Shown here piece by piece: positions 46,765 to 55,031 of a stretch of 64,000 nucleotides of DNA. A model generated the notes under the pieces. It made no database searches. It worked only from the letters and a program-made list of their open reading frames with translations, and was not told where the DNA came from. The first letter of the stretch is position 1. Each line of letters opens with the position of its first letter. Source of the stretch: Poriferisulfidus sp963668445. GTDB lineage: Bacteria > Pseudomonadota > Gammaproteobacteria > Poriferisulfidales > Poriferisulfidaceae. Where the stretch lies: the NCBI GenBank assembly GCA_963668445.1, contig OY764335.1:62001-126000 (forward strand), given 5' to 3'. A program made the position numbers and the translations under genes.

Positions 46765-47862
46765 ATGGATTCCATGACAACTCCGCCTCCCGGCTTCGAT
46801 GAAGCCGGCAACCTGCGCCAAAAGGCGCGCGCTGCAGGCATGGATCCGGATTACTGGTACGCGGTGGAAGAGGTGCGCCGTGTCAAGCCGGGGACCGTGG
46901 TTGAGGTCGTTTTCTGGAAGCGCTCCATTGCGCTGTTCCGGGGGAAGGACGGCACGTTCCATGCGGTCGAGGACCGTTGCGCCCACCGCCAGCTCAAACT
47001 CTCCATCGGCGAGGTGCAGGACTGCCGGCTCGTGTGCGCCTACCATGGCTGGCAGTACGACGGCCAAGGGAAGCGGGCCGGGGAGGCCCGCGAGCATCTG
47101 GGGGAGGACTGCCGGAACATCGCGATCCGGGCCTATCCCGTGAAGGTTCGCTACGGCCTGGTCTGGCTGTTTCCCGGAGATCCCGAGAAGGCGGAATCGC
47201 GGCGGATCCCGGACATCCCCGAGCTTGAGGGGCCCGATCGATGGGCCTACGTTCCACTCGTTTACACCTGGTCGGCCCATCACTCGATGATCATCGACAA
47301 TGTGAACGATTTCACCCACGCCCATCTGCACCGGCGCCACCGTCCCTTCGTCGGCGCCACCCTCACCCGTTGCGAGACCGTCGGCGACGACGTGCATCTC
47401 TCCTATGAGACGCGGGTCGGACGCGGCCGCATCTCCGGACTGTTCGTCGACCACAAGCGGCTGGACACCAACCACATGGATCTTTGCTATCAATACCCGT
47501 ACCAATGGTCGAACACCAGCGACGAGATCAAGCACTGGCTTTTCGTCCTTCCGATCGACGAGCGGACCACTCGGACATTCTTTCTGTTCTACTTCAAGTC
47601 GCTGAAGATACCCATGTTGCCGGTGCGCATCCCCCGTTTCGCCATGACCCTGGTGATGCACATCTCGGGCCGCACCATCATCGGCACTTTGCTTGGCCAG
47701 GACCGGCATGCGCTCGAAGCGGAGCAGCAGGGCTACGAGAAGCATTGGGATGCCCCGGTCGTCGAGTTCAACCCGGCGGTCGAGGCTTTCCAGAACGTGA
47801 CCGTGCGCAAATGGCGGGAACACTTGGCGCACAAGGCGGAGAACGGCAGCGCCTATGTTTGA
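46765..47862 (+). CDS. Rieske-type sterol C-4 demethylase oxygenase (SdmA type)
   Basis: A 365-aa Rieske oxygenase. The [2Fe-2S] ligands are Cys72, His74, Cys91 and His94 (RCAHRQL and VCAYHGWQYD). The catalytic mononuclear iron site is His-rich (DFTHAHLHRRH, residues 182-192). In bacteria SdmA oxidises a C-4 methyl of sterols, replacing the eukaryotic ERG25. The start ATG has GGAGG five nucleotides upstream; an ATG four codons earlier is less well placed. No dedicated ferredoxin or reductase is encoded in the operon. Confidence 0.85.
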   Translation: MDSMTTPPPGFDEAGNLRQKARAAGMDPDYWYAVEEVRRVKPGTVVEVVFWKRSIALFRGKDGTFHAVEDRCAHRQLKLSIGEVQDCRLVCAYHGWQYDGQGKRAGEAREHLGEDCRNIAIRAYPVKVRYGLVWLFPGDPEKAESRRIPDIPELEGPDRWAYVPLVYTWSAHHSMIIDNVNDFTHAHLHRRHRPFVGATLTRCETVGDDVHLSYETRVGRGRISGLFVDHKRLDTNHMDLCYQYPYQWSNTSDEIKHWLFVLPIDERTTRTFFLFYFKSLKIPMLPVRIPRFAMTLVMHISGRTIIGTLLGQDRHALEAEQQGYEKHWDAPVVEFNPAVEAFQNVTVRKWREHLAHKAENGSAYV

Positions 47863-48949
47863 GCCGAACTTTTCGCTGTCCGCGCTGTCCGGCCGCGCCC
47901 TGTTCGACGCGGCGGCCATGATGCTGACGTTCGTCGTCGTTCTATTCTTGGGTTCAATGCTGCTGCCCGGGCGGCGGATAGCGGGGCCTGATTTCAATGG
48001 GAAATCAAGAACCTATAAGATCAACGGCCTTGCCTTGTTTCTGCTCGTCGCGATGGCGGCAGGGCTCGCCCAAGCCTTCGGATGGTTCTCCCTTTCGGCG
48101 CTGCATGCCCACTTTTTCGCACTGTTCGTAGCGGCCAACGTATTCGCCTTCGCCCTTTCCGCCCTGCTGTATTACCAAGGAGCCCGGACTCAGGGCTCGC
48201 CCTTGGGGGCCTCGCAAGGCTTTTTCTATGGCGTGGAGGGCCATCCGACTTGGTTCGGGGCGGATCTGAAGTTTTTCAGCTACCGCCCCTCCCTCATCGC
48301 TCTGGCGCTGTTCAACGCCTCGTTCGCCGTCGTGCAGTACGAAGCCTACGGCGAACTGACCTTGGGCATGATGCTCTATCAGGCCTTCACCTTCCTGTAC
48401 GTGCTCAACCACTTCCACCACGAGCACGGAATGGTCCACACGTGGGACATCGTCAGCGAGCGCTTCGGATGGATGCTGGTCTGGGGGGATTACGTGCTGG
48501 TGCCGTTTTTCTATTGCCTTCCCGGCTGGTGGCTCGTCCATGCGTCGGAACCTCTGTCTCCTGCGGCGGCGGCGGCGATCGTTCTGCTGTTCGTTTTCGG
48601 CTTCTGGCTCTTCCGTGGCGCCAACGGGCAGAAGCATCGCTTCAAGCGCGATCCTCGCGCTGTGATCTGGGGCAAGCCCGCCGAGTCTTTGGACGGGCGC
48701 CTGCTGGTCTCCGGGTTCTGGGGGGTCGGGCGGCATCTCAACTATACCGGCGAGATCTGCATCTACCTGTCGTTCGCCTTGACCGCCGGGTTTGCATCTT
48801 GGGCGCCTTATCTGCTGCCGGCATGGCTGGTCGGGCTGTTGTGGCATCGCTCGCGGCGCGACGATCGCCGCTGCCGCGCCAAGTACGGCGAGTTGTGGGA
48901 GCGGTACACGAAACGGGTGCGTTTTGCGATGCTGCCGTTCGTCTATTGA
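47855..48949 (+). CDS. ERG24/ERG4-family sterol reductase, probably delta-14
   Basis: A 364-aa polytopic membrane protein with about eight hydrophobic segments. The N-terminal GPDFNGKSRTYKINGLALF and C-terminal GFWGVGRHLNYTGEICIYLS and KYGELWERYTKRVRFAMLPF match the sterol reductase family (ERG24, lamin B receptor, DHCR7, ERG4). Position next to CYP51 suggests reduction of the delta-14 double bond left by C-14 demethylation; a C-24 or delta-7 reductase cannot be excluded. It overlaps the Rieske gene by 8 nt. Confidence 0.85.
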   Translation: MFEPNFSLSALSGRALFDAAAMMLTFVVVLFLGSMLLPGRRIAGPDFNGKSRTYKINGLALFLLVAMAAGLAQAFGWFSLSALHAHFFALFVAANVFAFALSALLYYQGARTQGSPLGASQGFFYGVEGHPTWFGADLKFFSYRPSLIALALFNASFAVVQYEAYGELTLGMMLYQAFTFLYVLNHFHHEHGMVHTWDIVSERFGWMLVWGDYVLVPFFYCLPGWWLVHASEPLSPAAAAAIVLLFVFGFWLFRGANGQKHRFKRDPRAVIWGKPAESLDGRLLVSGFWGVGRHLNYTGEICIYLSFALTAGFASWAPYLLPAWLVGLLWHRSRRDDRRCRAKYGELWERYTKRVRFAMLPFVY

Positions 48950-48977
48950 GGCGCGGGCGGCAAGGCAATCCTGCGGC

Positions 48978-50366
48978 ATGAGCACCGTGCGTTCGACATC
49001 GCTTTCGCCGCGGGCGGCAAGGGCCGTCCCCGAGATCACGGGCGGGCGGCCGTTGATCGGCCACCTGATGGATTTCCAGAAGGACCCGATCTCGATGCTG
49101 CTCCGCGGCTGGCGCGAGCAGGGCGAACTCGTCCGGTTCCGGCTCGGCCCCCGCGAGTTTTTCCTCTTCACCGGGCCCGAGGCCCATGACTTCTACTTCC
49201 GGGCATCCGAAGACCAGCTGAGTCCCAAGGACGTCTACCAGTTCACGGTGCCCATCTTCGGGCGCGGCGTGGCGTACGACGTGTCTCACGAACTGATGTC
49301 CGAGCAGTTGGGGTTTTTGTACCCGGTGCTCGGCGATGCCGCGATGCACCGGTTCGCCCGCATCATGTTCGAGGAAACGAGGCAGTTCGCCGACGCCCTC
49401 GGCGACGAGGGGGAAATCGACCTGCCGCGCGCGATGAACGAGCTCACCGTCAAGATCGCCAGCCATTGCCTCCTCGGAGAGGACGTTCGGAACCAGTTGG
49501 ATGCAGGATTCGCCGAGGCGTACCACGATCTGGAAAACGGCATGAACACCCTCGGGTTCTTCTTTCCCAAGCTTCCCACCAAGGCGCACCGAATCCGCGA
49601 CCGCGCCCGGCGAAGGGTGGCCGGGTTCTTCGCCCGGATCATCGAGGGCCGCCGGAGTTCCGGAGACCGGCCCGACGATTTCACGCAGGCGCTGATCGAT
49701 GCCCGCTACAAGGACGGCCGCGCTCTGAGCGACGACGAAATCACCGGAATCCTGCTGACGGTCTTGTTCGCAGGCCAGCACACCAGCACGGTGCTCGCGA
49801 CTTGGACCCTTCTGGAACTCCTGAGGGTGCCCGCGTATGTGGCGCGCATCAGGGATGAGATGCAGGACGTCTACCGCGCGTCGGAAACGGTCAGTTTCGA
49901 GAGCCTCAAGCAGCAAGTGGCGCTGGAGCATGCCGTGCGCGAGAACGAGCGGCTGCACCCGCCGCTGATCATGCTGATCCGCAAGGCGCTCAAGCCCTTG
50001 CGCTACAAGAATCATGTCGTGCCGGCCGGCGCCATGGCCATGGTGTCGCCGTCGGTTTCCCACCGGCTTCCCCACCTGTTCGCCGATCCGGACCGGTTCA
50101 ATCCGGATCGCTTCGCTCCGCCTGCTTCCGAGGACAAGCAGCACCACTACGCCCTGATCGGCTTCGGCGGCGGCAAGCACCGGTGCATGGGCAAGCATTT
50201 CGCCTTTATGCAATTGAAAGCGATCTGGACCGTGCTGCTCGACCGTTTCGATTTCCATTCCGACACAGAGTTTCCTGAGCCGAATTACGGCAGCTGGGTC
50301 ACAGGTCCGAAGGAGCCGTGCCGTGTCCGTTATCGCCGCCGGGCGCAGGCCGGCGTTTTCCGGTGA
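48978..50366 (+). CDS. cyp51: Sterol 14-alpha-demethylase, CYP51 type
   Basis: A 462-aa cytochrome P450 that removes the 14-alpha methyl group. The CYP51 substrate-recognition segment YQFTVPIFGRGVAYD (87-101) is present. So are the I-helix AGQHTS (265-270, with His in place of the usual acid, as typical in CYP51), the K-helix ENER (322-325) and the haem loop FGGGKHRCMG (396-405, ligand Cys403). No N-terminal membrane anchor is obvious, as in bacterial CYP51. The stop overlaps the next start as GTGA. Confidence 0.92.
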   Translation: MSTVRSTSLSPRAARAVPEITGGRPLIGHLMDFQKDPISMLLRGWREQGELVRFRLGPREFFLFTGPEAHDFYFRASEDQLSPKDVYQFTVPIFGRGVAYDVSHELMSEQLGFLYPVLGDAAMHRFARIMFEETRQFADALGDEGEIDLPRAMNELTVKIASHCLLGEDVRNQLDAGFAEAYHDLENGMNTLGFFFPKLPTKAHRIRDRARRRVAGFFARIIEGRRSSGDRPDDFTQALIDARYKDGRALSDDEITGILLTVLFAGQHTSTVLATWTLLELLRVPAYVARIRDEMQDVYRASETVSFESLKQQVALEHAVRENERLHPPLIMLIRKALKPLRYKNHVVPAGAMAMVSPSVSHRLPHLFADPDRFNPDRFAPPASEDKQHHYALIGFGGGKHRCMGKHFAFMQLKAIWTVLLDRFDFHSDTEFPEPNYGSWVTGPKEPCRVRYRRRAQAGVFR

Positions 50367-53300
50367 GCGGCACCTCCTCTCGGGGCTACGACGTTGCGAT
50401 TGTCGGCGGCGGGCCGGTCGGTAGCCTGTGTGCGCTCGCTCATGCGCGAAAAGGCGCCCGTGTCGCCCTGCTCGAAGCGAGCCCCGAAGCGTCCAGGCGA
50501 CTGGCGGGAGAATGGCTGCATCCCCCGGCCGTGCGGATGCTGCGCGAGTTCGGGATCAGGCTCGACGTACAGCCCCCCAACGGCGCCGGCAAAGGATTCG
50601 TCGTGTTCCCGGAAGACGGCTCGGAGCCGATCGTGCTTCCTTATCCGGACGGCTCTCGCGGATTGGCCTGCGAGCATGCGGTGCTCGTCTCGCATCTGCA
50701 CGAAGCGGTCGGGAACGAGCCGGGCATCGACTTCATATCCCATGCGCAGGTCCGCATCGTCGAAGACGGACGGGTCGCCTTCACCCGCAACGGCGCGGAT
50801 GAATCCGTGGCGGCCGTGCGGATTGTCGGCGCCGACGGTCGGGGCTCGGTCGTGCGCCGATCTCTGGGCTTGTCGACGAACCAGACGACCTGCTCGTGGA
50901 TGGTGGGGGTCTTGGTCGATGAAGCGGCGTTGCCGCTGGAGGGCTACGGGCATGTGCTGGGGGGCGGGCCGGGGCCGATCCTCATGTATCGCTTGGGAGA
51001 GCGCGGCGTACGCATCGTCATCGATGTCCCGGCGGACCGCTGGACGCCCCGGGACCGGGTCGGGTTCCTGCTGGATTCGTGTGCCCGTTGGCTGCCGGAA
51101 TCGGTCCGCCCGGCGTTCGTCGAGGCGTTGCAAGCCGGACGGTTTCGCACGGTGAGCAACAAGCTGAGGCTGCGCGTCTCCTACGGAAGCTCGCGCCGGA
51201 TGCTGATCGGCGATGCGGCCGGGCACTACCACCCCATGTCGGCGGTCGGAATCACCCTAGGCTTCGGCGATGCGCTTGCGCTCGCCGAGAATGAGGACTT
51301 CCACGACTTCGCCGCGAAGCGCTTCCGAGCGGTCCGCGCCCCGGAGTTCCTCGCCATGGGGCTCTACGAGGTCTTCGCCGATCATCGGCCCGAGCTGGTG
51401 GCGATCAGGCAGACGGTCTACCGAGGATGGCGGGCGAGTTCCGCGCTGCGCGACCGGACCATGCGCATGCTCGCCTGCGAAGACACATCGGTCGTCCATC
51501 TAAGCTCCACGTTTTTCACGACGATGGTCCGGGCGGTTGCCGGAGAAATCCCGCGATCCTTCGACAAACTGGCTTGGCACCGGGCCCGGGACACCTTCAA
51601 TTCGCTCTCGACCCGCCTCAAATGGCTGCTGCGCGGTGCTCGGGCATTGCACCGGGCGCGTCGCATAGGCGAAGGAAGAGACGAGCAAATTCGGGGCGCT
51701 TGGTCCCGCACATTCATGGTCTCCATGCCATCGGGCGCCGACGGCTCTCAGCCCGTGCGTCCGTGGACGGCCGAGCCGCCCGATGCCGGCGTGGCGCTGA
51801 AGGCCGCGAGCGAGCGCCTGTTGGATCTTCAGGACGAGGATGGCGCTTGGGAAGGCGAGATGGTCTGGTGCCCCATGCTCACCGCGCAATACGTGCTGCT
51901 GCACTACGTCATGGAGCAGCCGCTCGAGCCCGACCGGCGGCGGAACGTGCTGCGTTCCTTCGGGCAGACCCGCCTCGAAGGCGGCGCATGGGGCCTGCGC
52001 GAGCACCCGCCCCCCAGCCTGTTCGTCACCGCGCTGGTTTACGTCGCGGCGAGACTGCTCGGCGTCGAGCGGGACGACCCGCTGATCGAGCCGGCCCGGC
52101 GATTCCTGCAAACCGAGGGAGTCCTCGGCATTCCAAGCTGGGGAAAGTTTTGGCTGGCGCTCGTCAATCTCTACGACTGGCGCGGGGTCAACGCCGTCCT
52201 GCCGGAACTGTGGAGCCTGCCGCGCCGGATCCCGCTGCATCCTTCCCATTGGTATTGCCATACCCGACTCATCTATATGGCGATGGCAGCCGTCTACTCG
52301 CATCGGTTCCAGACACCCGTCACGCCCCTGATCGCGTCGCTGCGGGAAGAATTGTTTCCCCAAGGCTTTTCCAACGTCGATTTTTCCGCGGGCCGCAATC
52401 GCTTGCGAAGCGCCGACCTCTATGCGCGGCCCAGTGCGTGGCTCCGGGCTGGCTACAGGGTTGTGCGGTTGTTCGATCAATTCCACAGCAAACGCCTGCG
52501 CGCCCGCTGCGTGGATGCGATAAGCGAGCGCATCAAATGGGAACTGCGAACCACCAGCCATACAAGCATCTCGCCGGTCAGCGGGCTTCTCAACATTCTG
52601 GCCTTATGGCTGCACGATCCGAACGATGCCGACAGCCGCCAAGCACTCGTGAAGCTGGAGGACTGGATCTGGGAGGACGAGGAGCATGGGGCTCGCATCG
52701 CCGGGGCGAGAAGCATTTCGTGGGATACCGGCTTCGCCTTGCAGGCTCTGGGAACGATGTCCGGGCTCGATCCGGCCCCTGAAGTTCGGAACGCCCTCCG
52801 GCACGGGGCTGGCTTCCTGCAGACGCAGCAAATCAAAACCAGTTTCGAAGGGTTCCGCGAGGCTTATCGAAACGACCCCAAGGGCGGCTGGTGCTTTGCC
52901 GGACAATGGCACGGCTGGCCGGTGACTGACTGCACGGCGGAAGCGGTGCTCGGAATCATCGCGGCCCGCCGCGAGGCAACGGACGCGGCCATGTTCGAGG
53001 ACGCGATTCGGTTCATGTTGCGCGGCCAGAACCGCGACGGCGGCTTCGGCAGCTATGAGGCGCAACGCTCTGCCATCGGGCTCGAATGGCTGAATCCGGC
53101 CGAGATGTTCGGCGAGTCGATGACCGAGCATTCCTATGTCGAGTGCACCGCATCCTGCCTCGCCGCGCTCGCCGCCTGCAAGGAGCATTTTCCGGACATT
53201 ATGGACCGGGCGATGGCGGAAGCCATGCTGCGGGCCGGCGTTTGGCTTCGCCGGACTCAGGCAAGCGACGGGTCGTGGCGCGGCGTATGGGGCGTCCAGT

Positions 53301-53824
53301 TCATCTACGGCACGTTCTTCGGGATCAGGGGCCTGCTTGCCGCCGGGGCCTGTCCCGGAGACCCGGCGCTGCGCCGGGCCTGCCGATGGCTGCTGGATCG
53401 TCAGCGGGATGACGGGGGATGGGGCGAGCACTACAGCGGCTGTTTCACCGGCCGCTACGTCGCGCACGAGGAAAGCCAGATCATTCAAACCGCGTGGGCC
53501 TTGATCGCGCTTCTCGAAGCGGACGATCCGAACTGGAGCGCGATTTCCCGGGGCGCCCGGTTTTTGATCGATGCCCAGGACGCGGACGGGGCATGGCCCA
53601 AGCAAGACATGGTCGGGGTCTTCTTCCGTACGGCGCTGCTGGACTACGTCCTGTACCGGCAATACTTCTCCCTGCGCGCGCTCGCCCTCTACGAACGACG
53701 GCGCCGAGCCCGGCTGGAACTGAAGGCCGCCGACTCCCCGATCGCCGAAGCGGCTGCGGGCAGCGCAATGCCTTTGGCTGCTTCCGTATTGGAAGAGCCG
53801 CACGGCGTGCGCGCTTCTTCTTGA
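50363..53824 (+). CDS. Squalene epoxidase-oxidosqualene cyclase fusion
   Basis: One 1153-aa frame encodes two consecutive sterol enzymes. Residues about 10-430 are a group A flavin monooxygenase: FAD motif GGGPVG (15-20) and the second motif IGDAAGHYHP near 282-291, as in squalene epoxidase. After a basic linker (about 430-475), residues 480-1125 form an oxidosqualene cyclase with several QW repeats (QDEDGAW, QNRDGGF, QRDDGGW, QDADGAW), the catalytic DCTAE (Asp856) and the SYVECT cysteine segment. DCTAE, not the DxDD of squalene-hopene cyclase, identifies it as sterol-forming. The residues before it are HGWPV: Val suggests lanosterol type, His recalls cycloartenol synthases. The GTG overlaps the CYP51 stop. 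These are normally separate proteins, so an assembly or base-calling error removing a stop must be excluded. Confidence 0.9.
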   Translation: MSGTSSRGYDVAIVGGGPVGSLCALAHARKGARVALLEASPEASRRLAGEWLHPPAVRMLREFGIRLDVQPPNGAGKGFVVFPEDGSEPIVLPYPDGSRGLACEHAVLVSHLHEAVGNEPGIDFISHAQVRIVEDGRVAFTRNGADESVAAVRIVGADGRGSVVRRSLGLSTNQTTCSWMVGVLVDEAALPLEGYGHVLGGGPGPILMYRLGERGVRIVIDVPADRWTPRDRVGFLLDSCARWLPESVRPAFVEALQAGRFRTVSNKLRLRVSYGSSRRMLIGDAAGHYHPMSAVGITLGFGDALALAENEDFHDFAAKRFRAVRAPEFLAMGLYEVFADHRPELVAIRQTVYRGWRASSALRDRTMRMLACEDTSVVHLSSTFFTTMVRAVAGEIPRSFDKLAWHRARDTFNSLSTRLKWLLRGARALHRARRIGEGRDEQIRGAWSRTFMVSMPSGADGSQPVRPWTAEPPDAGVALKAASERLLDLQDEDGAWEGEMVWCPMLTAQYVLLHYVMEQPLEPDRRRNVLRSFGQTRLEGGAWGLREHPPPSLFVTALVYVAARLLGVERDDPLIEPARRFLQTEGVLGIPSWGKFWLALVNLYDWRGVNAVLPELWSLPRRIPLHPSHWYCHTRLIYMAMAAVYSHRFQTPVTPLIASLREELFPQGFSNVDFSAGRNRLRSADLYARPSAWLRAGYRVVRLFDQFHSKRLRARCVDAISERIKWELRTTSHTSISPVSGLLNILALWLHDPNDADSRQALVKLEDWIWEDEEHGARIAGARSISWDTGFALQALGTMSGLDPAPEVRNALRHGAGFLQTQQIKTSFEGFREAYRNDPKGGWCFAGQWHGWPVTDCTAEAVLGIIAARREATDAAMFEDAIRFMLRGQNRDGGFGSYEAQRSAIGLEWLNPAEMFGESMTEHSYVECTASCLAALAACKEHFPDIMDRAMAEAMLRAGVWLRRTQASDGSWRGVWGVQFIYGTFFGIRGLLAAGACPGDPALRRACRWLLDRQRDDGGWGEHYSGCFTGRYVAHEESQIIQTAWALIALLEADDPNWSAISRGARFLIDAQDADGAWPKQDMVGVFFRTALLDYVLYRQYFSLRALALYERRRRARLELKAADSPIAEAAAGSAMPLAASVLEEPHGVRASS

Positions 53825-53854
53825 AGAAAAAATTCAAAACTGGAGTATCATCGA

Positions 53855-54892
53855 ATGAGGCTTACCCCCGAAAAACTATCGAGATCTCGCTCCCTCGCGG
53901 ATCTGACGCCGGATGAGGTGATACAGGTGGTCAACTCGTACGCCCGGCTCCATGATGATGGAGGCGTTGAGGATCGAAAAGAAGACTACAAGTCGCTCGT
54001 CAATCACTACTACGATCTAGTGACGGATTTCTACGAATTCGGCTGGGGCCAGTCCTTCCACTTCGCCCCCCGGCGCCGCGGCGAAAGCTTCAAGGCGTCG
54101 CTGCTCAGGCACGAGTATTTTCTTGCCGACCGGTTGTCCCTGAAGCCGGGGATGCAAGCCGTCGACGTGGGATGCGGGGTCGGGGGGCCGATGCGCACGC
54201 TGGCCCTCTATTCCGGGGCCAGTTTCGTCGGCATCAACAATAACGCCTACCAGATCGAGCGCGCGCAAGCGCACACCGAAGACGTCCGGCCGCTGTGCCG
54301 CTTCATCCGCTGCGACTACATGCAGACCCCCGAAGATGATGACCGCTACGATGCCGCTATTGCCATCGAGTCCATGCCCCACGCGCCGGATAAGACCGCG
54401 GCATTCCGGGAGGTCTTCCGCATCCTGCGCCCAGGCGCCTGCTTTGCAGGCTACGAATGGTGTTTGACGGACGCTTTCGATCCGGGCAATGCGGAACACC
54501 AGCGGATCAAAAAAGAGATTGAAAGGGGGAATGCGCTACCGGATATCGCCGCCGTGCCGGAGATATGCGACGCATTGCGCGCGGCCGGATTCGATCTTCT
54601 GGAAGCCCGCGACCTCGCCTCCGAGTCCGACCCGGAAACGCCGTGGTACCGATCCTTGCAGGGCCGCGACCTCACTCTTGCCAGCATTCCGCGCACGCCC
54701 TACGGGCGCACATTGACCAATGTCACGCTGAAAATCGGGGAGAAGCTGCGGATGTTTCCGAAAGGCAGCGCCATGGTCTGCACGCTGCTGAACAGGGCCG
54801 CGAATGCACTGGTCGAGGGGGGGGAATCCGGCATCTTTACGCCAATGCTTTTCTTTCTGGCCCGCAAGCCTGAGCGTTCGAGGACCGACTGA
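53855..54892 (+). CDS. Sterol C-24 methyltransferase (ERG6/SMT type)
   Basis: A 345-aa SAM-dependent enzyme transferring methyl to C-24 of the sterol side chain. The SMT signature YEFGWGQSFHF (60-70) and the SAM motif VDVGCGVGGP (103-112) are present. The following GINNNAYQ and the YEWCLTDAFDPGNAEHQRI segment all match eukaryotic ERG6/SMT1. C-24 methylation is classically a eukaryotic trait, though homologues have been reported from uncultured bacteria. GGAG lies 9 nt before the ATG. The gene starts 30 bp after the epoxidase-cyclase fusion. Confidence 0.92.
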   Translation: MRLTPEKLSRSRSLADLTPDEVIQVVNSYARLHDDGGVEDRKEDYKSLVNHYYDLVTDFYEFGWGQSFHFAPRRRGESFKASLLRHEYFLADRLSLKPGMQAVDVGCGVGGPMRTLALYSGASFVGINNNAYQIERAQAHTEDVRPLCRFIRCDYMQTPEDDDRYDAAIAIESMPHAPDKTAAFREVFRILRPGACFAGYEWCLTDAFDPGNAEHQRIKKEIERGNALPDIAAVPEICDALRAAGFDLLEARDLASESDPETPWYRSLQGRDLTLASIPRTPYGRTLTNVTLKIGEKLRMFPKGSAMVCTLLNRAANALVEGGESGIFTPMLFFLARKPERSRTD

Positions 54893-54947
54893 ATCCTCGT
54901 TTTTGATCTGAGTGTCCTTGCGAGGCCGTTGCTCCATCACAGACATT

Positions 54948-54974
54948 CTGCCGGTTATGATAAGATTTCGGCAG
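54948..54974 (+). promoter_or_regulatory. Dyad over a -10-like element ahead of the GPP34-P450 gene
   Basis: CTGCCG (54948-54953) and CGGCAG (54969-54974) form a perfect 6-bp inverted repeat around an AT-rich core holding TATGAT (54956-54961). No clear -35 is present. The layout suggests an operator-controlled internal promoter in the only sizable gap (139 bp) of the sterol operon. Confidence 0.4.
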
Positions 54975-55031
54975 TGTTCCGGTGATTAGGGAAAGTCGGA
55001 ATCAGGGGATTTGCTTGATTTTGGGAAGGCC

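Noticed and set aside
50363..53824. Reading the cyclase part as squalene-hopene cyclase
   Set aside because: The catalytic motif is DCTAE rather than DxDD, and the partner domain is a squalene epoxidase, so the substrate should be oxidosqualene.
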